Shown piece after piece: positions 43,988-51,643 of a DNA stretch of 64,000 bases. Position numbers and translations under genes: made by a program. The stretch covers positions 1 through 64,000 of the forward strand of contig UQYV01000015.1 of the NCBI GenBank assembly GCA_900545245.1, in the 5' to 3' direction. The stretch is from an uncultured Bacteroidales bacterium. GTDB lineage: Bacteria > Bacteroidota > Bacteroidia > Bacteroidales > UBA932. Every line of letters begins with the position of its first letter. Positions within the stretch are counted from its first letter, which is position 1. The notes under the pieces are model-generated. The model did not search any database, was not told the DNA's origin, and saw only the letters and a list, made by a program, of their open reading frames with translations.

Positions 43988-46819
43988 ATGAAAAAAACAC
44001 TTTATACATTTCTTCTGGTTTCCCTCACTCTTGCCTCCTGCCAAAAAGAGCAGATTAAGGCAGAACCGGTGACGGCATCCGATTATCTGACTTTCAAAGT
44101 CACCGCCGTCTCTCCGTCTGTGGAAACGCCCATCAAGTGGCAGGCAGAGTCCGACCGCATCGGAGTCTTTGCATCATCCGCAACTTCGGGAGAAGTCCTC
44201 ATTGACAACGCCTACTATTCGGCTTTTTCGTCAACCGCCAGTTCGCTCTTCGCTCCGCTTAGGGATGATTCCAGGCTCAACTGGGAGAAGGCCGGGGCAC
44301 TGGATGTTCAAATCTACTATCCCTACAGAAAATCCTACACATCTTCTTCCTCACTTCCGCTTTCTGTCCCTGCAAATCAGACAGTTGAGATTGAAGGTAC
44401 AGGGGAGTCTCTGAAATCTTCAACACTTTTCGCCACATCACTTTCCAATGTCTCGAAGACAGAAAGCGGTGAACTCGATGTCGCACTTTCTCCTGTTGTG
44501 TCATTCGTGAAGTTCAATATGACGTCGAATCTTCCGGTCATCTGCAAAAGTGTGACAATCACTGGAGAAGATGGCAGCGTCCTGGCGTTCGACAAGGCTC
44601 TTTACAAACTTTCAGATGCAAGTATATCCTCTGTCGAGGGAGCATCATCCTCTGTGACGGTGGTTCCGTCTTCACCTGTTTCTCTAAGGCGAACTCCTGC
44701 CACTTTCCTTGCAAAACTCGCTCCAGGATACAGTGGAAAGAAGCTTGTCATTAACTGCGAACTTGACGGAGCGGACTTCGTCCCTGTCTCTATAGATGTG
44801 CCGGAGGGAGGTCTCAAAGCCGGGACCTGCATCAGCTATGACGCAGCGCTCTCTTTCGAGCCCGTTGTCTTGAGTGAAAACGGAACGGCCAACAGTTATA
44901 TTGTCAACAAAGCCAACACCCTCTACGCCTTCAATGCCAGGGTCAAGGGCAACGGCAGCTCGAAGAACATCGACTGGAGTTTTGACGGAAAACCGCAGAG
45001 CAGCACTTTCGACGCCGCTCTCAACCCTTCTTCAGCAGTTCTTCTCTGGTACAGCACCCCGCAGACATCCGCAGGATTTACACAGGAAAGTCCGGTGGTG
45101 AGCCAAAGCCTGGTGTATGATGAGGTGGAGGGAATGATATATTTCAAGACTCCACAAAAATTTGTGAACGGAAATGCCGTAATCGCGGCACTCGACGCTT
45201 CGGGAGAGATTATCTGGAGCTGGAACATCTGGGCGGTTGAAGGCTGGTCAGCCGATGCCACTGCACACAAGGCGGGACGCTACACAGTGATGGATCGCAA
45301 CCTCGGAGCAGTTCTCGGCGTTGAAGCCAAGAGACTCAGTGACAATGTGCTCGCAGCTGGAGCCATAGGAAACTACTACCAGTGGGGCCGCAAAGACCCA
45401 TTCCCGGCCGCATCTTCCTACAATTCAGGCACAAATGTCGTTGAGGGTTGGGGCAATCCTGCCTACACCGACCAGGCGGCCTACAAAGTATCGGGCGACC
45501 GCATCTTCTCGGACGAACGCACAGACAATGCCCGTATGCTCGGACAAGTTCTCGGCTCCGCCTACCCTCTCCAGAAAGCAGTGGATGAGTCTGTAAAATA
45601 TCCACACAAATGGATGTTCGGCGGCAACTCCGATGCAGTCTTTCCTCAATACAGCTGGTTCTCCGGAGACGGCGACTTCCAGGCAAAATCCATTTTGGAC
45701 AACGAGCAGTGGCGCTATCTCTGGGGCAGCACGGACAACATCAGCAACGAGAAAACCATCTACGACCCTTGCCCTGCGGGGTGGAAAGTGCCGACAGCCG
45801 ATGCCTATGCGACAATCTTCGCATCCTCCCGTCTTGCCGAAGGAGGACACGGACTCTATGTTTCCGAATATGACCTCTATTTCCCATTTGCGGGACAGAG
45901 AAAAGCCGGTTTCGGTGGCTCAGTCATTTCGGCTTCCGGTGAAATTTTGATGGCTTCAGCAAGTGTCGCCAACTCTCTTTTCCCTCTTCGCGCATCGGTC
46001 AGCTCGAATGGCGGCGGCGAGAGAATCACTCAGAGCAACAGCTACTCCGGTGCCGGACTGCAACTTCGCTGCGTGAAGGAATCGGTGGACGGAAATGCTC
46101 CCGGATATGGCAAGCAGACCGGTCACAGAGCCGCCCTTATGGGAGACTCCATCACAAATAGTTGGCTATACCGCGGACGTTTGTCCTTCTTTACCGAGAA
46201 CAACTACCTTAACCGAGGAATCGACGGCCAGACTTCAAGCAATATGATTGACCGTTTCTGGTCGAACATCGTAGCAGACAATCCTCAATCTGTGGTGATT
46301 ACCTGCGGTACAAACGATCTTGCTGAGAATATGTCCAATGATGAATATCACTATCGGGTTCACGTGAGTCTGGAGAATCTTCTTGCCAACATCGCCCTGA
46401 TGTCCAGGATTGCCGAAGATATGGAAGTTCCCGTCATTCTCGGATCAATTTGCCCGACAAGGGGTATGTGGTGGAAATCGGATGCCTGGAAAGCGGAGTT
46501 TGACGGAGACTACATCGCATCAATGGTAGTCGAGGCGAATAAATTAATCAAGGCTTACGCCCAGTCCCACGGCTACGGATATGCCGACTATCACAGCGCT
46601 CTGAAAAATGAGCAGAATGGTCTTGCGGACGAGTATTGTTATGTCTTCGGGAAAAACCCCGACGGAAGCCTTAACCTCGACTCCGTCCATCCGAATGCGG
46701 CAGCCTTCCTTCTGATGGAGGATATACTCAAACCTCTCATCGACGCCGCACTTTTCGACCCGTCGGAGGCTAATCCGGGTGGAGGAAATATTGACGATAT
46801 GGACAAATGGAAATGGTAG
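43988..46819 (+). CDS. Fimbrillin-like / FISUMP / SGNH-hydrolase fusion lipoprotein
   Basis: A 943-residue lipoprotein (Cys18 in LASC) with three parts. Residues about 25-295 resemble fimbrillin (Mfa-like) domains, with IGVFASS and VQIYYPYR. A short module with ANSYIVNKANTLYAFNARVKG leads to a FISUMP-type domain (about 410-700: MDRNLGAV, YYQWGRKDPFPA, YDPCPAGWKVP, LRCVKE). Residues about 710-920 are an SGNH/GDSL esterase: GDSIT (719-723), NRGIDG, GTND (about 774-777) and DSVHP (898-902). The catalytic Ser, Gly, Asn and Asp/His blocks are all present. It probably removes acetyl or other ester groups from the target glycan. The protein ends in an aromatic-rich tail, DDMDKWKW. Confidence 0.82.
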   Translation: MKKTLYTFLLVSLTLASCQKEQIKAEPVTASDYLTFKVTAVSPSVETPIKWQAESDRIGVFASSATSGEVLIDNAYYSAFSSTASSLFAPLRDDSRLNWEKAGALDVQIYYPYRKSYTSSSSLPLSVPANQTVEIEGTGESLKSSTLFATSLSNVSKTESGELDVALSPVVSFVKFNMTSNLPVICKSVTITGEDGSVLAFDKALYKLSDASISSVEGASSSVTVVPSSPVSLRRTPATFLAKLAPGYSGKKLVINCELDGADFVPVSIDVPEGGLKAGTCISYDAALSFEPVVLSENGTANSYIVNKANTLYAFNARVKGNGSSKNIDWSFDGKPQSSTFDAALNPSSAVLLWYSTPQTSAGFTQESPVVSQSLVYDEVEGMIYFKTPQKFVNGNAVIAALDASGEIIWSWNIWAVEGWSADATAHKAGRYTVMDRNLGAVLGVEAKRLSDNVLAAGAIGNYYQWGRKDPFPAASSYNSGTNVVEGWGNPAYTDQAAYKVSGDRIFSDERTDNARMLGQVLGSAYPLQKAVDESVKYPHKWMFGGNSDAVFPQYSWFSGDGDFQAKSILDNEQWRYLWGSTDNISNEKTIYDPCPAGWKVPTADAYATIFASSRLAEGGHGLYVSEYDLYFPFAGQRKAGFGGSVISASGEILMASASVANSLFPLRASVSSNGGGERITQSNSYSGAGLQLRCVKESVDGNAPGYGKQTGHRAALMGDSITNSWLYRGRLSFFTENNYLNRGIDGQTSSNMIDRFWSNIVADNPQSVVITCGTNDLAENMSNDEYHYRVHVSLENLLANIALMSRIAEDMEVPVILGSICPTRGMWWKSDAWKAEFDGDYIASMVVEANKLIKAYAQSHGYGYADYHSALKNEQNGLADEYCYVFGKNPDGSLNLDSVHPNAAAFLLMEDILKPLIDAALFDPSEANPGGGNIDDMDKWKW

Positions 46820-46854
46820 AATAAGAAGTCTTCGAATACGAAATATCTAAGAAT

Positions 46855-49095
46855 ATGATGAATATCAAACATATATCAATGGTCTCACTGCTCATTTTGG
46901 CTCTTTCTTGCACAAAAGAATCACCTGAGCTCACTCCCGTGAACGAGACCGACTCTCCATCATTCAACGCCGGTTTCGCGGCGACGAAAGTGACTCACAA
47001 CGATGACGGCAATGCCCTCAGGCTCGCGTGGGTGAAAGGCGACCGCATAGGCATCTGGACTGAGACTGAGACTGCTGCCCCCGCACAGTCGAACAGTGCA
47101 TATCTGGCTGATAAAGAGGGGACAGCAAGCGGGTTTTCCTACGAGTCCCGTTCGGAGAGAATCCGTTGGCAGAGCGAGACTGAACCCCAGTCCTTCTACG
47201 CCTGCTATCCTTATTCAAAGGACAGAGGTGCCGACCCTCATAAGGTGAAAGTTTCTGTTCCGGCTATGCAGTCGCAGACAAACAGCAACGAGACAGTGCA
47301 TCTTGCCCAGCTTGATTTTATGTGGGCTGCGGCAGAAAACCTCAGCAAATCCTCAGACGATGTGCCACTTTCGTTCCATCACGCCTTCTCGGTACTCGAT
47401 TTGGAACTCACTACAGACACGAGAATGAGGCTTGATGCCGTGATTTTCCGTTGCAAGTCCAATCCCGATGCGGCAGTTTCTTTCGAAAATGCCGAAATCG
47501 ACCTTGCAACAGGAAAGTTCGACCCGTCCACGGCTGAGAGCAAATCATCAGAAATCCGTCTCGACTGCGATTTTGCAACATCCTGGCCTTCAGCGACTCA
47601 CGCATATATGCTCGTCAATCCTTCCCTCGGAGGCGAGACAATGCAGATTCTGGCGGTCATCGGAGGAAAGGAAAAACTCCTTGTGGAGAAAACGGTCCCG
47701 GCTGAGGGACTGCCTGTCGGAACGGTCGTGAATGTAGCTGTGGACTATGAAGTTTCGGCAGATGTCGCAATCAAAATCAAAGACTTGAGTTCCCTTTCCA
47801 CATCCAACTGCTACCTTGTTTCAGAGGCTGACCAATACTACAAGTTCAAGGCTACAGTCAAGGGCAACGGCAATGTCCCTGCGGCGCTTTCAGCGGTGGC
47901 GGGAACTGCGGACATCACACCGAAATCTGTTCTCGTCCTTTGGTACAACACCGTTCAGAAAGACAACAAATGGGTGGATGCCTGCCCGATTCTGCTTTCA
48001 TCTCTGGTGTTCTACCGCGACTATGTTTTCTTTGACACGCCGAAGGATTTTATCCCTGGAAATGTTGTCATCGCAGCATTCGCCGAGGAAGGCGTAACCT
48101 ACGATAACATCACTACTGACGAGAACAAATGCATCAACAACGCCACTCTGCTCTGGAGCTGGAACATCTGGGCTGCTGATGGTTATGACCCGGAGGCGAC
48201 GGCGGTCATTTCCGGCGGGAAAACATTTATGGACAGAAATGTCGGTGCGGCAATTTCCGGCGTTGGCTCTAAAGGCGATTATGAACCTGCCTATGCGGTG
48301 GGCAACTACTACCAGTGGGGTCGTAAAGACCCGTTCCCATCCATTGCGGACTATTGCAACTATTGGCCTTGTCAGTACGCCAACCAGCTCATTGGAACTC
48401 CGACCTACACTCCTATTGTGGCTCTGAGAGTTCACGGCCAGAGTGCTGCGAAGAACGTAAACAACCAGGTTTGGGGCTATAGAACAAAAGAGGACGGCTC
48501 GTTCAATATGGATGCGTCTTGGCATACGATTGAGAGAAATTCCATTGGGGCGCCTTCTTCGTCCAATAGCGTATTCTCGGGCTATGCCGTTGAGCATCCT
48601 TATGTCTACATTCTGAATTCGAAATATCCGGATGGCGGCTATTATCCTTGGGTGACAACCGATGATCAGAGTTACAGGGCGTTTTGGGGAGGCGCGGACT
48701 CGCAGAAAACTCTCTTCGACCCTTGTCCTGTCGGTTGGCGTGTCTGCAACAAAGCTGAGGCTCAGTCGTTTATGCAGGCAGTTTTCAGTAGCGCTACATT
48801 GGCATCCAATCTTGTCGGATATGATTTCGACGGGCATTACCTGCCGATGACCAGCTCGCGAAGCAACATGCATTTCAGAACTGAGACAGTGAAGTCTTGC
48901 GGATATCCGACCATATCTTATATGTGGACATCGGAATCAGTCACGACCCACAATTACGGATATGCCTATGCGGCGGCGATGGTTGCTCCGGAAAATTATG
49001 CGGACAAAGGCCAGCCGAATACGCTCAAGGAAGTGAAATTTGAGGACAGTAAGTACTTGGCGTCAAGCTGTCCGGTCCGCTGCGTAAAAGAATAA
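46855..49095 (+). CDS. Fimbrillin-like / FISUMP domain lipoprotein, copy 1
   Basis: A 746-residue lipoprotein (Cys19 in LALSC). An N-terminal fimbrillin-like half (to about 300: IGIWTET, FYACYPYSKD) is followed by a linker module with SNCYLVSEADQYYKFKATVKGNG, and a FISUMP-type domain (about 445-746) with MDRNVGAAIS, YYQWGRKDPFPS, FDPCPVGWRVC and a closing CPVRCVKE. FISUMP domains are named from Fibrobacter; their function is not settled, but surface binding or adhesion is usual inference. The C-terminal half is closely related to the next paralogue, with a 395-bp identical DNA tract. A start at the second ATG, 46858, is equally possible. Confidence 0.78.
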   Translation: MMNIKHISMVSLLILALSCTKESPELTPVNETDSPSFNAGFAATKVTHNDDGNALRLAWVKGDRIGIWTETETAAPAQSNSAYLADKEGTASGFSYESRSERIRWQSETEPQSFYACYPYSKDRGADPHKVKVSVPAMQSQTNSNETVHLAQLDFMWAAAENLSKSSDDVPLSFHHAFSVLDLELTTDTRMRLDAVIFRCKSNPDAAVSFENAEIDLATGKFDPSTAESKSSEIRLDCDFATSWPSATHAYMLVNPSLGGETMQILAVIGGKEKLLVEKTVPAEGLPVGTVVNVAVDYEVSADVAIKIKDLSSLSTSNCYLVSEADQYYKFKATVKGNGNVPAALSAVAGTADITPKSVLVLWYNTVQKDNKWVDACPILLSSLVFYRDYVFFDTPKDFIPGNVVIAAFAEEGVTYDNITTDENKCINNATLLWSWNIWAADGYDPEATAVISGGKTFMDRNVGAAISGVGSKGDYEPAYAVGNYYQWGRKDPFPSIADYCNYWPCQYANQLIGTPTYTPIVALRVHGQSAAKNVNNQVWGYRTKEDGSFNMDASWHTIERNSIGAPSSSNSVFSGYAVEHPYVYILNSKYPDGGYYPWVTTDDQSYRAFWGGADSQKTLFDPCPVGWRVCNKAEAQSFMQAVFSSATLASNLVGYDFDGHYLPMTSSRSNMHFRTETVKSCGYPTISYMWTSESVTTHNYGYAYAAAMVAPENYADKGQPNTLKEVKFEDSKYLASSCPVRCVKE
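48217..48611 (+). repeat. 395-bp direct repeat, copy A
   Basis: By eye this tract is base-for-base identical to 50663-51057, offset by 2446 bp. It codes for the core of the FISUMP domain. Identity falls at both edges (the flanks show synonymous and other changes), which suggests recent gene conversion or partial duplication. Confidence 0.85.
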
Positions 49096-49133
49096 TAATC
49101 AAACTAATAATTAACAATAAAACTAATTTAGCA

Positions 49134-49286
49134 ATGAAAAAGTATCAGGGGGGGGCAGTAGTCTCCCAAATCTATGAGAGCCCGTCCTTGACGGAGCACA
49201 GCATACTGGCCGAAGCCGGCTTTGCAAATAGTAACGGCATCAATGATATGTCGAAGTGGAGTCAATGGGAAGAAGTAACAGAATAA
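49134..49286 (+). CDS. 50-residue small protein with G8 tract, unknown function
   Basis: A short ORF beginning MKKYQGGAVVSQIYESPSL and ending INDMSKWSQWEEVTE. It has no signal peptide or membrane segment. Its pattern (Lys-rich start, YESPSL, EAGFANS, then a DM-W-W tail) resembles small peptides I associate with fimbrillin-like genes in Bacteroidales, whose function I do not know. The DDMDKW end of the SGNH fusion gene is similar. Codons 5-8 contain eight consecutive G residues (49148-49155); loss or gain of one G leads to an early stop, so this could be a phase-variable site. The next gene starts 11 bp after its stop. Confidence 0.6.
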   Translation: MKKYQGGAVVSQIYESPSLTEHSILAEAGFANSNGINDMSKWSQWEEVTE

Positions 49287-49297
49287 TGCAAGTAACT

Positions 49298-51541
49298 ATG
49301 AAGAGAAAATTATTCCTTATCCTTACCATTGCAGCAATGGTCGGATGTCAGAAAAATGAAATAGTTGAAGCTCCGATTGAGGAGTCTGGGGTCAGCATCA
49401 TAGGAACACTGCCTCAAACCAAAACTTCTTTTACCGATGAAGGCGACGTCCTGAAGACTGAATGGGTCAAGGATGATGCGTTGGGATTTTATTGGTATAA
49501 GGGCGGCTCGATTGAAGGCGTTGGTTCTAGTGAGGTGGATAAAGCCTTGAATGATAAGCTTGTAGCTGAATTATCAGGTAGTAGTACTACGTTTAAGCCG
49601 CATTGGTATTATATGTATCAAGCTAATATTGATTATTTGACTTACTTGTATTATCCGTATAATGTAAATGCCGGGAAGAACCCACTATCTGTTTCATTTA
49701 CAGTCCCTTCATTGCAGAATCAGGCTGGTCCTGATGATATTGCTCATCTCGCTGCGACTGACTTTCTTTATGCTACAACAATGGCTAAAAGACCGAATGT
49801 CGAAGCAGAACAAACTGTATTGGTGACATTCTCTCACGCACTTTCAGTTTTGAACATTGCTCTTACTTCCGCACAAAGCAATTACAGCGTTTCTGACATC
49901 AGGGTGCGATTTGAGGACGAGAATGAAATCTTTTCGGTTTCCGAAGGAAGTGTGAATCTTTCAGATGGTTCCCTGACTCTCACTTCTGGAACTCCGGAAA
50001 TTTCCTTGCAATTCAAAGAAGCGGCAAAACTTTCAGCGACTCCGGTAAATGCCTATATGACAATCACTCCGGGACACGCAGGGAAGACATTCTCTGTTTA
50101 TGCTAAAGTCAACGGAATTGAAACAAAACTCGGTTCGAAGAAAGTTCCCGCGTCAGGGATTCCTGTGGGAGTGAAAGCTGCACTTTCATTCGAGGTCGGA
50201 GAAATATCGACCGGACATGAATATGTTGATTTAAGCGCAGGCGGTACTGCAAACTGCTACCTTGTAACTGCTCCGGGATTCTATAAGTTCAAGGCGGATG
50301 TGAAAGGAAATGGTGTCGTTCCAAGTCAGCTTGAATCAGTGGCAGGAGAGACAGCGATAGCGCCGAAATCTGCTTTGGTGCTTTGGTACAACACTCTTCA
50401 GACAAGCAATAATTGGGTGGATGAGAGTCCTGTATATGTAAGTTCTGTTTCTCTTGATTCAGATGGCTATATAAAATTTTATACGCCTGATGTCTTTGTC
50501 CCGGGCAATGTGGTTATAGCAGCATTTGCTGAGGAAGGCGTTACCTACGAGAACATTACAGTCGATGAGAACAAATGCATCAACAACGCCACTCTGCTCT
50601 GGAGTTGGAACATCTGGGCAGCAGAGGGTTATGACCCGGAGGCTACGGCTGTTATTTCAGGTGGGAAAACATTTATGGACAGAAATGTCGGTGCGGCAAT
50701 TTCCGGCGTTGGCTCTAAAGGCGATTATGAACCTGCCTATGCGGTGGGCAACTACTACCAGTGGGGTCGTAAAGACCCGTTCCCATCCATTGCGGACTAT
50801 TGCAACTATTGGCCTTGTCAGTACGCCAACCAGCTCATTGGAACTCCGACCTACACTCCTATTGTGGCTCTGAGAGTTCACGGCCAGAGTGCTGCGAAGA
50901 ACGTAAACAACCAGGTTTGGGGCTATAGAACAAAAGAGGACGGCTCGTTCAATATGGATGCGTCTTGGCATACGATTGAGAGAAATTCCATTGGGGCGCC
51001 TTCTTCGTCCAATAGCGTATTCTCGGGCTATGCCGTTGAGCATCCTTATGTCTACATCTTGAATCCGACATATCCGGATGGCGGCTATTATCCTTGGATG
51101 ACAACCAATGACCAGAGTTACAGAGCGTTCTGGGGAGGCGCGGACTCGCATAAAACTCTCTTCGACCCTTGTCCTGCCGGTTGGCGTGTCTGCAACAAAA
51201 CTGAAGCAGAGTCATTCATCCAGACGGTATCTTCAACTGCGACTTTGGCCTCCAATCTTGTCGGATATGATTTTGACGGGCATTATCTGCCGATGACCGG
51301 AACGCGAGGTAACAAAAATATAAGGACTACCAATGTCAGGTCTTGCGGATATGAGACTAAATCATATATGTGGACATCCGAAATACTGACTAATCATAAT
51401 TATGGCTATGCTCACACGGCGGCGATGATTGCTCCTGCAAATTATGCCGATGCAGGCAAGCCGAATGCACTCACTGTGAAAATTGAAGGACAGGACAGAT
51501 ATTTGACACAAGCTTGCCCAGTCCGCTGCGTAAAAGAATAA
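49298..51541 (+). CDS. Fimbrillin-like / FISUMP domain lipoprotein, copy 2
   Basis: A 747-residue lipoprotein (Cys17 in MVGC). The N-terminal half (LTYLYYPYNVNAG, a fimbrillin-like signature) is divergent from copy 1 and visibly more AT-rich from about 49.5 to 50.0 kb. A module with ANCYLVTAPGFYKFKADVKGNG precedes the FISUMP domain, which is nearly identical to copy 1 in its core and ends CPVRCVKE. Start: ATG at 49298 chosen because it gives a proper signal peptide; the frame is open to 49256. The gene ends the PUL and is followed by a strong terminator. The mix of divergent N-terminus and conserved core suggests domain shuffling. Confidence 0.78.
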   Translation: MKRKLFLILTIAAMVGCQKNEIVEAPIEESGVSIIGTLPQTKTSFTDEGDVLKTEWVKDDALGFYWYKGGSIEGVGSSEVDKALNDKLVAELSGSSTTFKPHWYYMYQANIDYLTYLYYPYNVNAGKNPLSVSFTVPSLQNQAGPDDIAHLAATDFLYATTMAKRPNVEAEQTVLVTFSHALSVLNIALTSAQSNYSVSDIRVRFEDENEIFSVSEGSVNLSDGSLTLTSGTPEISLQFKEAAKLSATPVNAYMTITPGHAGKTFSVYAKVNGIETKLGSKKVPASGIPVGVKAALSFEVGEISTGHEYVDLSAGGTANCYLVTAPGFYKFKADVKGNGVVPSQLESVAGETAIAPKSALVLWYNTLQTSNNWVDESPVYVSSVSLDSDGYIKFYTPDVFVPGNVVIAAFAEEGVTYENITVDENKCINNATLLWSWNIWAAEGYDPEATAVISGGKTFMDRNVGAAISGVGSKGDYEPAYAVGNYYQWGRKDPFPSIADYCNYWPCQYANQLIGTPTYTPIVALRVHGQSAAKNVNNQVWGYRTKEDGSFNMDASWHTIERNSIGAPSSSNSVFSGYAVEHPYVYILNPTYPDGGYYPWMTTNDQSYRAFWGGADSHKTLFDPCPAGWRVCNKTEAESFIQTVSSTATLASNLVGYDFDGHYLPMTGTRGNKNIRTTNVRSCGYETKSYMWTSEILTNHNYGYAHTAAMIAPANYADAGKPNALTVKIEGQDRYLTQACPVRCVKE
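50663..51057 (+). repeat. 395-bp direct repeat, copy B
   Basis: Second copy of the tract at 48217-48611, within the FISUMP domain of the last paralogue. No mismatch was seen by eye. The surrounding sequence differs, so conversion was limited to this central stretch. Confidence 0.85.
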
Positions 51542-51576
51542 TCTAATCAACAACAATTCATACATACAACAACAAA

Positions 51577-51617
51577 AACTCCCGGAAGCTGTGAAGTCTC
51601 CGGGAGTTTCATTTTTC
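51577..51617. terminator. Bidirectional terminator between the PUL and the outer membrane protein gene
   Basis: AACTCCCGGA (51577-51586) pairs with TCCGGGAGTT (51599-51608) around a 12-base loop. On the plus strand CATTTTT follows; on the minus strand the arm is followed by TTTTG. It separates the last FISUMP gene from the convergent gene ending at 51644. Confidence 0.8.
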
Positions 51618-51643
51618 GATTTGCCCTTTAGGCGCGCAGGCTA

